Under the pieces are notes generated by a model that worked only from the letters and a program-made list of their open reading frames with translations, was not told where the DNA came from and made no database searches. Source: Paracoccaceae bacterium (GTDB lineage Bacteria > Pseudomonadota > Alphaproteobacteria > Rhodobacterales > Rhodobacteraceae). Taken from it: a stretch of DNA of 64,000 bases. The position numbers and the translations under genes were made by a program. Below are positions 25,472-33,970 of this stretch, one piece after another; the first letter of the stretch is position 1; every line of letters starts with the position of its first letter. The DNA lies in assembly GCA_019911965.1 (NCBI GenBank), contig JAIOJF010000031.1:98834-162833 (forward strand), read 5' to 3'.

Positions 25472-25834
25472 TCAGCCCTCCGCCAGCATGTCATCAAGCA
25501 TGTAATAATCCGCCGATTGCAACATGCCGGTTCCATCCAGAACACCGGCCGTCAGGGGTTCCAGCGCTGAAGGAGGGGTATAACCCAGCACCCCGCCGAT
25601 CGCCAATGAGACGCCCAGCACCGCCGCCGTCTGCCAGCCACCGAGCCCCTGCCAGAGGTCGCGCATTGCCCAGCGCCGGGGCGCGGGTGAAGCCGCCATC
25701 GGCAGGCCGCGCCGGGCCGGCTGCGCGGCAAGCGCGTCGCCCAGGATCGCCGTCATCAGCGCCTCGGATGGCGCGTCGTTCTGCTGCCTCGCGGCGGCGA
25801 AAAAGGCTTCCAGCCCGGCTTCATCCGTAGCCAT
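25472..25834 (-). CDS. Putative anti-sigma-like membrane protein
   Basis: About 120 residues, one membrane span near residues 70-90 (TAAVLGVSLAIGGVLGY), a cytoplasmic N-terminal half and a short acidic outer tail. Its position directly after an ECF sigma gene suggests an anti-sigma factor, but it lacks a clear zinc-binding HxxxCxxC motif. The start at 25834 has GGAAGGGA upstream; an alternative ATG at 25858 would overlap the sigma stop (ATGA). Function is inferred from context. Confidence 0.6.
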   Translation of the reverse strand: MATDEAGLEAFFAAARQQNDAPSEALMTAILGDALAAQPARRGLPMAASPAPRRWAMRDLWQGLGGWQTAAVLGVSLAIGGVLGYTPPSALEPLTAGVLDGTGMLQSADYYMLDDMLAEG

Positions 25835-25854
25835 ATCCGTTCCCTTCCGGTCGT

Positions 25855-26436
25855 TCATCTTTCCAGTCCCAGTTCATCGCGCCGCCCCATCAGAAGCGCC
25901 GTCAATCTGCGTTTGCCGCGTGCCAGCAGGCTTTCCACCGCTTCGACGCTGATATCCATTTCCGCACCGATCTCGGGGTTGCCCAGCCCTTCGAGATGGC
26001 GCAGCATGACCGCCTCGCGCTGGCGATCCGGCAATTCCGCCAGCGCCCGGTGCAAGGCCGCCGCCCGCGACGCCGACTGCATACCCGCCTCGACTCCCGG
26101 CCTGTCATCCTCGGGTTCGGCGATCTCGTCCAGCCCGACGCTGCGGCGGCGGCGCAGACGGTCGATGCAGAGGTTGCGCGCCACCCGGTAGAGCCAGGTC
26201 GAAACCTTCGCGTCACCCTGCCGCCAGTCGGGCGCGGCATGCCACAGTTTCAGCATCGCATCCTGGGTCACATCCTCGGCCTCGGCCCGGTCATGCAAGA
26301 GCCGCTGCGCCAGGCTGAAGACCATCGGCGTCAGCCTCCGGGTCAGCGCCGCGGCGGCATCGGGATCGCCGTTGGCATAGAGCACCAACAGCGCCTCATC
26401 GCTGGCCTGCGACATCTGATCGAACGGCATGTCCAT
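25855..26436 (-). CDS. ECF-type RNA polymerase sigma factor
   Basis: 193 residues. Region 2 holds DRAEAEDVTQDAMLKLW and WLYRVARNLCIDRLRRR; region 4 holds ALAELPDRQREAVMLRHLEG and the HTH NPEIGAEMDISVEAVESLLARGKRRL. It directs transcription in response to a signal passed through its partner membrane protein(s). The gene is preceded by an EF-hand gene on the same strand and followed by the membrane partner (stop overlapping the alternative start). Confidence 0.9.
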   Translation of the reverse strand: MDMPFDQMSQASDEALLVLYANGDPDAAAALTRRLTPMVFSLAQRLLHDRAEAEDVTQDAMLKLWHAAPDWRQGDAKVSTWLYRVARNLCIDRLRRRRSVGLDEIAEPEDDRPGVEAGMQSASRAAALHRALAELPDRQREAVMLRHLEGLGNPEIGAEMDISVEAVESLLARGKRRLTALLMGRRDELGLER

Positions 26437-26480
26437 GTCCCGAATGCGTAGTCGGTTTCCCCGCCAAGGGCAAACCGGTC

Positions 26481-26504
26481 GGGCCCCGGCGCAAACCGGG
26501 GCCC
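26481..26504 (-). terminator. Strong hairpin between EF-hand and sigma genes
   Basis: GGGCCCCGG-CGCAAA-CCGGGGCCC, a 9-bp GC stem in the 80-bp gap. It lacks a U-run, so it may act as an attenuator, a processing stem or a weak terminator that lowers sigma expression relative to the EF-hand protein. Confidence 0.55.
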
Positions 26505-26516
26505 TCGCCCGCGCGA

Positions 26517-27056
26517 TTACTGCTCGCGGTCCTGCATCCAGCGCTTGCCGTCATGCTTGCCGTGGCCGTGCCCGTGGCGGTGCTTGCCGCGGCCGCCCCG
26601 ATCCTGCATCTCGGCGACTTCTTCAGCCGAGATCGCGCCGTCGCCATCGGCATCCATGCGCTCGAACATCCGCGCACCGCGCTCGTCGCCGCCGGGCATT
26701 TCGGCAAGGCTGATCTTGCCGTCGCCATCGGCGTCACGCTTTTCGATCATGCGGCCGATCCGTTCGGCCATGCCGGCCTGCACCCTGGCCATCACGGCGG
26801 CAACCATCTCGTCCTGCGACAGGAGGCCATCGCCATCGGTATCGCGGGCCTGGAACTCAGCGGCGCGGTGTTCGGCCATTTCTTCCGGCGTCACCTTGCC
26901 GTCCTTGTTGGCATCCAGCGTTTCAAAATCGAAACGCGGCCCCGGCCCGCGCCCGCCCATCTGCCCGTCACGCGCCATCGCGGGGGTGATGGATGCCACG
27001 GCGACCGCGCCGATTGTCAGTATTGCGGCGATACCTGCCAGTTTGGAAGCTTTCAT
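26517..27056 (-). CDS. Secreted EF-hand calcium-binding protein
   Basis: 179 residues with a signal peptide (AILTIGAVAVASITPAMA). Four EF-hand loops follow: DANKDGKVTPEE at 48-59, then DTDGDGLLSQDE, DADGDGKISLAE and DADGDGAISAEE. The C-terminus is His/Lys/Gly-rich (GRGKHRHGHGHGKHDGK), a possible transition-metal site. Likely a periplasmic calcium- or metal-binding protein. It lies upstream of the ECF sigma operon on the same strand, which suggests a sensor or target of the same stress response. Confidence 0.85.
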   Translation of the reverse strand: MKASKLAGIAAILTIGAVAVASITPAMARDGQMGGRGPGPRFDFETLDANKDGKVTPEEMAEHRAAEFQARDTDGDGLLSQDEMVAAVMARVQAGMAERIGRMIEKRDADGDGKISLAEMPGGDERGARMFERMDADGDGAISAEEVAEMQDRGGRGKHRHGHGHGKHDGKRWMQDREQ

Positions 27057-27226
27057 GTCTGTTCTCCTGTATGATGTTCAAGGCCAGCTTTCTGCCGCCT
27101 TCACACCATCTAACGCCGGCCGGTGGAGTTTCCGTCGCAGTCAGGTCAAAAAAACCGACAGCGACATCCGGACGCAAGTCCGGATGTGCCGGTTTTCCCG
27201 AACGTGTTTCCCCCCTAGAAGGGTGC

Positions 27227-27646
27227 ATGGAATCAGACACCGAACATAACATCACCGCGCCTGATGATGCCGGCGGCGAACGTCCAATGCGCCCGGCAAT
27301 GCTGCGCGGATGGCGGCTGAAATGCCCGTCCTGCGGAACCGGCCCGCTGATGCGGACCTATCTGAAGACGCGTGACACTTGCACGGTCTGCGGCGAGGAA
27401 CTGCATCACCACCGCGCCGATGACGGCCCGGCCTACATGACAATCCTGGTCACCGGCCATATCCTGGCGCCGCTGATCCTGGTGGTCTATGCCAATCTGC
27501 GCCCCGATCCGCTGATTGCCGCCGTCGTGTTCTGCATCGGCTTCAGCGCGCTGGCGCTTTACATGCTGCCCCGGTTCAAGGGAATGTTCGTGGCGATCCA
27601 GTGGGCCAAGCGGATGCATGGCTTCGGAGCCGGTTCCGGCGGCTGA
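27227..27646 (+). CDS. DUF983 family membrane protein
   Basis: About 139 residues: a zinc-ribbon-like part (CPSCGTGPLMRTYLKTRDTC then CG) and two membrane helices, as in the DUF983 family of alphaproteobacteria. ATG 27227 follows GAAGGG. Function unknown. Divergent from the EF-hand gene with about 170 bp between; the next gene, a NUDIX hydrolase, starts 67 bp downstream on the same strand. Confidence 0.85.
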   Translation: MESDTEHNITAPDDAGGERPMRPAMLRGWRLKCPSCGTGPLMRTYLKTRDTCTVCGEELHHHRADDGPAYMTILVTGHILAPLILVVYANLRPDPLIAAVVFCIGFSALALYMLPRFKGMFVAIQWAKRMHGFGAGSGG

Positions 27647-27713
27647 GGGGCGAGCCGCTGGACAGTCCTGCCGCACCCGCCTATCAAGGCGCAAAGCGGA
27701 AGGCAGCCTGGGC

Positions 27714-28394
27714 ATGAACAAGTCAGATTTACGCAATGCGGCCACGGTTGTTCTGTTGCGCGACCGCGAAACCACGCCGAAGATCCTGATGGGTCAGCGC
27801 GGGGCCAAGGCGGCGTTCATGCCCAACAAGTTCGTCTTCCCCGGCGGTGCGCTGGACAAGACCGATGCCGATGTACCGCTGGCGCGGGTGCTTCAGCCGC
27901 AATGCATGGAACGCCTGCGCATGGATGCCGATCCCAGGCTCGCCGAACCGCTGATCCTGGCGGCGATCCGTGAAGTCTGGGAAGAAACCGGTCTTCTGCT
28001 GGGCGAGGCCAGCGACAAGGCTGCCGCGATGGCCGACAAAGTTCCGGCAGACTGGCGGAATTTCTTCGCGCATGGCGTGCTGCCCAGCGGGGCGGGGATG
28101 CGGTTCGTGTTCCGCGCCGTCACCCCGCCGGGGCGGCCCAGGCGGTTCGATGCGCGGTTCTTCGTGGTCGATGCCGACCGGGTTGTCAGCCATCTCGACG
28201 ATTTCAGCGAAGCCTGCGAGGAGTTGAGCCATCTGCAATGGATCCCCCTGGCCGAGGCGCGCGGCTTTGATCTGCCGTTCATCACCGAGGTGGTTCTGGC
28301 TGAGATCGAGGTTGATCTGAAATATCCCGAGCGCAACGCGCGGGTGCCCTATTTCTACAATGACGAGGGGCGATCGAACTTCCGCCGCCTGTGA
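27714..28394 (+). CDS. NUDIX hydrolase
   Basis: 226 residues. The NUDIX box core REVWEETGLL is intact, but the leading Gly (FPGGALD) is separated by an insert of about 40 residues, as in the longer NUDT19-like / CoA-type subgroup. It likely hydrolyses a nucleoside diphosphate linked to X; CoA derivatives are plausible but unproven. GGAAGG upstream supports ATG 27714. Confidence 0.85.
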   Translation: MNKSDLRNAATVVLLRDRETTPKILMGQRGAKAAFMPNKFVFPGGALDKTDADVPLARVLQPQCMERLRMDADPRLAEPLILAAIREVWEETGLLLGEASDKAAAMADKVPADWRNFFAHGVLPSGAGMRFVFRAVTPPGRPRRFDARFFVVDADRVVSHLDDFSEACEELSHLQWIPLAEARGFDLPFITEVVLAEIEVDLKYPERNARVPYFYNDEGRSNFRRL

Positions 28395-28417
28395 GTGCCG
28401 CCCCTTCCGTAAGGCCA

Positions 28418-28444
28418 GTTCTGTCCCTATGATAGGTCCAGAAC
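28418..28444. promoter_or_regulatory. 27-bp palindrome, probable MocR operator
   Basis: Halves GTTCTGTCCCTAT (28418-28430) and ATAGGTCCAGAAC (28432-28444) match as an inverted repeat at 11 of 13 positions around a central G. The right half read in reverse contains CTGGACCTAT, close to the CTGGACYTAA box I recall for TauR/MocR-type regulators. It ends 10 bp before the MocR-type gene, so autoregulation is likely. Confidence 0.65.
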
Positions 28445-28454
28445 GGAGGCGCGC

Positions 28455-29912
28455 ATGGCTGTCGGCGAAGACACATTCTTTCTCGATCCCGGCTTTCAGG
28501 GCAGCCTGCAAATCCAGTTGCAGCAGATCGTGGCGGCGGCGATCCTGTCGGGGCGGTTCAGCCCGGGCGACAAGATGCCGTCATCGCGCAAGTTGGCGCG
28601 GCATCTGGGAATTTCACGGATCACCGTGACGCTGGCCTATAACGAACTGGTGGCCGATGATTACCTGTCGGCGCGGGCGAAATCGGGCTATTACGTGTCC
28701 GACACCGCGCCGGTTGCGCCGATGCCCGATCAGGCCCCCGGTCCCGGCGCCGATCAGGTGGACTGGGACCGGGCCATTCGGCATCGCTATAGCGGCAGTC
28801 GGCTGGTGGAAAAGGTGCCGAACTGGCGCAGCTATCCCTTTCCCTTCATCTACGGACAAGCCGATCCCGACCTGTTCAATCAGTCAAGCTGGCGGCTTTG
28901 CGCGCATCAGGCGTTGGGGCGCAAGGATTTCGACAGCCTGACCGCGGATTATTCCGAACGCGACGATGGCGAACTGATCCGCTTTCTCGCCCGTCACACC
29001 CTGCCCCGGCGCGGCATCCTGGCCCGCCCGGAACAGATATTGATAACCGTCGGCGCACAGAACGCGCTGTGGCTGGCCGCCGGTATCCTGCTCGGCCCGG
29101 GCAGCCATGCCGCCTATGAAGACCCCGGCTATCCCGGCCTGCGCGATATCCTGCACCATTCCGAGGCCAATCTTTACCCGGTACAGGTTGACGAGGCCGG
29201 GTTGCCGCCTGCCCGCCTGCCGGACAATGCCGATGTGGTATTCGTCACCCCCAGCCATCAATGCCCGACCACTGTCACCATGCCGCTGGAGCGTCGCCAT
29301 GAAATCCTGCGACTGGCGCGCGAACGCGAATTCATCGTGGTCGAGGATGATTATGAATTCGAGATGTCGTTCCTCAACCCTCCCGCACCGGCGCTGAAAT
29401 CGCTGGATCGCGATGGCCGGGTTGTCTATGTCGGCTCGTTTTCCAAATCGCTGTTCCCCGGGCTTCGCCTGGGCTACCTGGTGGCCTCGGAACCGCTGAT
29501 CGCCGAGGCCCGCGCCTTAAGGCACGCGATCCTCAGGCATCCGCCGGGGCATATCCAGCGCACAACCGCCTATTTTCTTGCCCGCGGGCACTACGATGCG
29601 ATGATCAGCCAGATGCGCGATGCGCTGCATGCGCGCCGCAGGGTCATGGCGAAAGCGCTGGCCGCCTCGCCGCTGAAGGTGGCCGGGTCGGCGGCGTTTG
29701 GCGGCTCCAGCTTCTGGGTCGAGGCCCCCACCGGCACCGATACCGAGGCGTTGATGCGCCGTCTGCGCCCGGACGGTGTGCTGATCGAACCGGGCAGCCC
29801 GTTCTTCACCGATCCCGCGCATGGGCGCAGTTTCTGCCGGCTGGCCTATTCGTCGATCCCGGCAGAACGTATCCCGGAAGGCGTGGCGCGGATCGCCCGG
29901 GCACTGGGCTAG
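28455..29912 (+). CDS. MocR-family transcriptional regulator (GntR HTH + aminotransferase-like domain)
   Basis: 485 residues. A winged helix at the N-terminus (GDKMPSSRKLARHLGISRIT) is followed by a fold-type I aminotransferase-like domain with PLP lysine K331 in GSFSKSLFPGLR. MocR proteins bind PLP as an effector-binding cofactor and usually regulate their own gene or a neighbour. Start 28455 follows GGAGG. A 27-bp palindrome ends 10 bp before it. The neighbours (NUDIX and GNAT) do not reveal a regulated pathway. Confidence 0.9.
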   Translation: MAVGEDTFFLDPGFQGSLQIQLQQIVAAAILSGRFSPGDKMPSSRKLARHLGISRITVTLAYNELVADDYLSARAKSGYYVSDTAPVAPMPDQAPGPGADQVDWDRAIRHRYSGSRLVEKVPNWRSYPFPFIYGQADPDLFNQSSWRLCAHQALGRKDFDSLTADYSERDDGELIRFLARHTLPRRGILARPEQILITVGAQNALWLAAGILLGPGSHAAYEDPGYPGLRDILHHSEANLYPVQVDEAGLPPARLPDNADVVFVTPSHQCPTTVTMPLERRHEILRLAREREFIVVEDDYEFEMSFLNPPAPALKSLDRDGRVVYVGSFSKSLFPGLRLGYLVASEPLIAEARALRHAILRHPPGHIQRTTAYFLARGHYDAMISQMRDALHARRRVMAKALAASPLKVAGSAAFGGSSFWVEAPTGTDTEALMRRLRPDGVLIEPGSPFFTDPAHGRSFCRLAYSSIPAERIPEGVARIARALG

Positions 29913-29938
29913 GCACGTCCGGGCCAACGACGCGAAAC

Positions 29939-30526
29939 TCAGCCGGCTTCGGTACGGCCGCGCCGGTCATGGCGCAGATTGGCGTAGAGCACATGCGTGC
30001 GCCAGCGCCCGGCGATCTGCAGATAGCTTTGCGCGACACCTTCATATTTGAAGCCGCATTTCTCCAGCAGCCCGCGCGAGGCCTTGTTTTCCGGCAGGCA
30101 GCCGGCCTGAATGCGGCTGAGATCGAGATCGGTGAAGGCATGATGCACCACCGCCGAAACCGCCTCGCGCATATAGCCCTGCCGCGCGAAAGGCTCGCCG
30201 ATCCAGTAGCCCAGGGTGCCGGTCTGGGCCGGGCCGCGCTGGATATTGTCCAGCGTGATCGCGCCGAGGCACTGACGGTCGGCGCGGCGGATCAGCAGCA
30301 GCGGCAGCCCGATGCCGGTATCGACCGAGCGCGCCGCCGCATAGACACGGTTTGAAAACGCCTTTTTCGACAGGTGATCCTGCGCCCAGGACGGCTCCCA
30401 TGCCTGCAGGAATACAGCACTTTCGTGGCGCAGTTGCGCCCAGGCCCGGTGATCGGCAGACTTGGGCAGCCGCAGCGTCATGCGGTCAGTTTCAATGACC
30501 ACATAGCGTCGCCGCGAAAAGATCAT
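29939..30526 (-). CDS. GNAT acetyltransferase, RimJ-like
   Basis: 195 residues, with GYWIGEPFARQGYMREAV (acetyl-CoA-binding region) and the AGCLPENKASRGLLEKCGF motif of RimJ/RimL N-terminal acetyltransferases. The start overlaps the M16 peptidase stop (ATGA), so it is the last gene of the long respiratory/thrC unit. The target protein is unknown. Confidence 0.88.
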   Translation of the reverse strand: MIFSRRRYVVIETDRMTLRLPKSADHRAWAQLRHESAVFLQAWEPSWAQDHLSKKAFSNRVYAAARSVDTGIGLPLLLIRRADRQCLGAITLDNIQRGPAQTGTLGYWIGEPFARQGYMREAVSAVVHHAFTDLDLSRIQAGCLPENKASRGLLEKCGFKYEGVAQSYLQIAGRWRTHVLYANLRHDRRGRTEAG

Positions 30527-31785
30527 GCTGCCAGCCGCTCGCTCAGCTCAGCCAGTCCGGGGGTTGCGCCGACCGGCCCGTAGAGAGCCATCGCAGCACT
30601 TCCGCTGGTGCAGAGCGATCTGCCGAAATCGAGCGCCCGCGCAGCCGTCACCGCGTCGATCCGGTCCACGGTTTCCTCCAGGCTTGGCACGCGGTCCCAG
30701 ATCGCGGTCATCCGCGCCAGCCGTTCGCAGCGCGAGGCCGGGCTTTCCAGCCCCATCAGCAGCCCCGCCTTCAGTTGCGCGCGTGCCCGGTCAACCTCGA
30801 CCGTGCTCATATCGTCGGCGGCACGCCTGATCTCGTCGATGCACAATCCCGCCAGCCCGGCAATATCCGCCGCCGAGGTGCCGGAATAGATCATCAGCAT
30901 CCCGGTATCGGCGAATGACCCGGCCTGCGCGAAGATAGAATAGCACAGGCCGCGCTTTTCCCGCGCCTCCTGGAACAGGCGGGACGACATGCCGCCGCCC
31001 AGCGCCATCGAGAATATCTGGCTGACATAGACCTGATCGTCGCGATAACCCGGGGCCTCCAGCGCCAGCGTGAAATGCGCCTGCTCAAGGTCCTTGATGA
31101 CGCGATGTTCCACCCCGGAAAACTGCCCCGCCACAGCCAGAGGGGCGGATCGTGCCGGCAGATGGCCGAACAGCTTTTCCGCCATCCGCACGATCTGGTC
31201 GTGATCGACCGCACCCGCCGCCGACAGGATCATCTGTTCGGGGCCGTAATGCTCTGCCACGAATCCGGTCAGGTCTTCGCGGCTGAAGGCCTTGACGCGC
31301 TCCGCCGGGCCAAGGATCGAGCGGCCCAGGGGCTGGCCGGGATAGGATGCCTCCTGCAGCCAGTCGAAGATGATGTCATCGGGCGTGTCGAAGGTCTGGC
31401 CGATTTCCTGAAGGATGACGCCGCGTTCAATCTCGATCTCGCGCGGCTCGAACAGCGGGTTCAGCAGGATGTCGGAAATCACGTCCAGCGCCAGCGGCAC
31501 ATGATCTTCCAGCACCCGCACGTAATAGGCCGTCACCTCGCGGCTGGTATAGGCGTTGATATAGCCGCCCACATCCTCGATCGCCTCAGCAATCTGCAAC
31601 GCGCTGCGGCTGGTCGTGCCCTTGAAGGCCATATGTTCCAGAAAATGCGCGATGCCGTTCTGTTCGATCCGTTCGTGGCGTCCGCCGGCATTGACCCAGA
31701 TGCCCAGGCTGGCCGATTTCAGCCCCGGCATGTGTTCGGTCACGATGCGAAAGCCGTTCGACAGGCGATGCAGTTCAACGCTCAT
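30523..31785 (-). CDS. M16-family zinc peptidase (processing-peptidase-like)
   Basis: 420 residues. The inverted zinc motif HFLEH (H47, E50, H51) is followed by the usual downstream acidic residues. This single-domain class resembles the beta subunit of mitochondrial processing peptidase and is conserved next to thrC in alphaproteobacteria. ATG 31785 gives the family start ELHRLSNGFRIV; it overlaps thrC by 11 bp. Translationally coupled to both neighbours. Confidence 0.92.
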   Translation of the reverse strand: MSVELHRLSNGFRIVTEHMPGLKSASLGIWVNAGGRHERIEQNGIAHFLEHMAFKGTTSRSALQIAEAIEDVGGYINAYTSREVTAYYVRVLEDHVPLALDVISDILLNPLFEPREIEIERGVILQEIGQTFDTPDDIIFDWLQEASYPGQPLGRSILGPAERVKAFSREDLTGFVAEHYGPEQMILSAAGAVDHDQIVRMAEKLFGHLPARSAPLAVAGQFSGVEHRVIKDLEQAHFTLALEAPGYRDDQVYVSQIFSMALGGGMSSRLFQEAREKRGLCYSIFAQAGSFADTGMLMIYSGTSAADIAGLAGLCIDEIRRAADDMSTVEVDRARAQLKAGLLMGLESPASRCERLARMTAIWDRVPSLEETVDRIDAVTAARALDFGRSLCTSGSAAMALYGPVGATPGLAELSERLAA

Positions 31786-33178
31786 GCGCGGTCCTTTGCA
31801 GTATGATGTCCTTGATCGCGACCAGATCGTTGACCACATGTGTCAGCCGTTCGGGGCGCTCGAACAGATCGGCCATGCGTGCCGGCAGGCCGGGGCGAAG
31901 ACCGCAGGCCGCCTCGACCGCGTCGGGAAACTTGGCGGGATGCGCGGTGGCCAGCGTGATCATCGGCACCCGCCCGCTGATCCGCTTGTCGGCGGCCACC
32001 TTGATGCCGACGGCGGTATGCGGGCAGACCACCTCGCCGGTCATGCGGTAGAGTGTGGCGATGGCGGCGCTGGTTTCATCCTCGGAACAATCGCCGGAGT
32101 CAAACTCCATCCGCAGCCGCTGCAACGCGCCCTGCGACAGGGTGAAGGCCCCCTGACCCTGCAATTCGTCCATCAGTTGTGCCACCGCATCGCCCTCGCG
32201 GTCATAGACATCGAACAGCGCGCGCTCGAAATTCGACGAGACCTGGATATCCATCGACGGCGAGATCGACGGCGTCACCCCAGCCTTGGTGTAAGAGCCG
32301 GTTTCCAGCGTGCGGTGCAGGATGTTGTTCTGGTTGGTGGCAATGATCAGGCGATCCACCGGCAGCCCCATCCGCCGCGCCACGTAGCCCGCGAAAATAT
32401 CCCCGAAATTGCCGGTCGGCACGGTGAAACTGACCTTGCGGTGCGGCGCACCCAGCGACACGGCGGAGGTGAAGTAATACACCACCTGCGCCAGCACCCG
32501 CGCCCAGTTGATCGAGTTGACACCCGCCAGCTTCACCGTATCGCGGAAGGCGAAATCGTTGAACATGTCCTTCAGGCGGGCCTGGCATTCATCAAAATCG
32601 CCATCGACCGCCAGCGCATGCACGTTTTCCTCAACCGGCGTGGTCATCTGGCGGCGCTGTACCTCGGATACCCGGTTGCCATCGGGGAACATGATGAAGA
32701 CATCCACCGCGTCCAGCCCGCGAAACGCCTCGATCGCGGCAGACCCGGTATCGCCCGAAGTGGCCCCGACGATCGTCACCCGCTCGCCGCGCCGCTTCAG
32801 CGCCGCCTCGAACATCTGGCCGATAAGCTGCATGGCCACGTCCTTGAACGCCAGTGTCGGGCCGTGGAACAGTTCCAGCAGGAAATCGTTCTCGCCGATC
32901 TGGGTGATCGGGCATTTCGCCTCGTGGCCGAACCCGGCATAGGCGCGGTCGATGATGTCCTGGAATTCGTCATCGCCGAAAGTGTCGCCGATGAAGGGCT
33001 TCATGATGCGAAACGCCGCATCCTCATATCGCAGCCCGGCCAGCCCGGCGATCTCGGCCTTGCTGAGTTCCGGCCAGGTCTCGGGCACATACAGCCCGCC
33101 GTCGCGCGCCAGCCCGGTCAGCATCGCCTCTTCGAAGCTGAGTTCAGGGGCGGCACCCCGGGTCGAGACATATTTCAT
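31775..33178 (-). CDS. thrC: Threonine synthase
   Basis: 467 residues, the long form of threonine synthase. It converts O-phosphohomoserine to threonine with PLP. PLP lysine is K112 in GPTLAFKDVAMQ, and the phosphate loop reads SGDTGSAA. The N-terminus MKYVSTRG is the typical bacterial/yeast-type start. It begins 21 bp after the SURF1 gene. Confidence 0.95.
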   Translation of the reverse strand: MKYVSTRGAAPELSFEEAMLTGLARDGGLYVPETWPELSKAEIAGLAGLRYEDAAFRIMKPFIGDTFGDDEFQDIIDRAYAGFGHEAKCPITQIGENDFLLELFHGPTLAFKDVAMQLIGQMFEAALKRRGERVTIVGATSGDTGSAAIEAFRGLDAVDVFIMFPDGNRVSEVQRRQMTTPVEENVHALAVDGDFDECQARLKDMFNDFAFRDTVKLAGVNSINWARVLAQVVYYFTSAVSLGAPHRKVSFTVPTGNFGDIFAGYVARRMGLPVDRLIIATNQNNILHRTLETGSYTKAGVTPSISPSMDIQVSSNFERALFDVYDREGDAVAQLMDELQGQGAFTLSQGALQRLRMEFDSGDCSEDETSAAIATLYRMTGEVVCPHTAVGIKVAADKRISGRVPMITLATAHPAKFPDAVEAACGLRPGLPARMADLFERPERLTHVVNDLVAIKDIILQRTAHER

Positions 33179-33199
33179 GGCAGCACTTCAGGATCGGCT

Positions 33200-33874
33200 T
33201 CATTTGAGTCTTTGCCTGATACGCCAAAGCCACAGGACTGTCATCCCCAACCACGCCAGCGCGAACAATAACCACGTGATCGCATAGTTCAGATGGTTAT
33301 TGGGAATGCCGGAGGCGTTCAGCGGCAGGGGCCGGATGGCAGGGGCCGCCTCGTCGCTGGTACGCAGGATGACCAGCAAAGGCTCGGTACGCAGCGCCGC
33401 CGCCATCGCCGGAACATCGCGGGCAAACCAGATATTGGCCGCCGGATCGGGCGCGGGCGTGTAGGCATCCACCTCGTCGGGCGTGCGGATATTGCCGGTG
33501 ATCCGCGCGGACACCCCCGCGCGCGGGGCGTCCTTCAGCGGCAGCGGAACATAACCCCGATCCACCAGCACACGCCGCCCGCCGGTGGACTGAAATGCCG
33601 ATATGATCCGGTAAATTGCGCCTGCATCCCGGGTCGAGGCCAGCACATGCAATTCCTTGCCCACAAACCGCCCGTCCAGCCGTACCGCCTGAAACTCGAC
33701 CAACGGCGCACCGGCCACCGGCAAATCCACCGGATCAGCGCCGATCTCGGCGGCAATCTGCGCCAGCAGCGCCTCTTTCACCGCCAGCCGCTCCAACTGC
33801 CAGAACCCGAGGCCGGCAAGAATTGCTGCCCCGACAATCCCGAACAGAATTGGCGCGATCATTTGCAAACGCAC
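33200..33874 (-). CDS. SURF1-family cytochrome oxidase assembly protein
   Basis: 224 residues with a membrane helix at each end (APILFGIVGAAILAGLGFWQL and a C-terminal WLLFALAWLGMTVLWLW). SURF1 (Shy1) proteins assist heme a insertion into aa3 oxidase, consistent with the cta genes just upstream. A GTG start at 33874 is supported by GGGAGG five bases upstream; an ATG at 33862 would lack this. Confidence 0.9.
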   Translation of the reverse strand: MRLQMIAPILFGIVGAAILAGLGFWQLERLAVKEALLAQIAAEIGADPVDLPVAGAPLVEFQAVRLDGRFVGKELHVLASTRDAGAIYRIISAFQSTGGRRVLVDRGYVPLPLKDAPRAGVSARITGNIRTPDEVDAYTPAPDPAANIWFARDVPAMAAALRTEPLLVILRTSDEAAPAIRPLPLNASGIPNNHLNYAITWLLFALAWLGMTVLWLWRIRQRLK

Positions 33875-33894
33875 CGCAACCTCCCGAACGGCGT

Positions 33895-33922
33895 GAAGGG
33901 CGCGGCCAATACCACGCCCTTC
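33895..33922 (-). terminator. Hairpin after ctaE
   Basis: GAAGGGCG / CGCCCTTC, an 8-bp stem with a 12-base loop, in the 96-bp gap between ctaE and SURF1. No U-run. It could separate the oxidase genes from SURF1-thrC partly, or act as an mRNA processing stem. Confidence 0.45.
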
Positions 33923-33970
33923 CAGCCTTGTTCCGAAAATACTCCCGCCGGCGGCGAGAAATCTTTCCCG

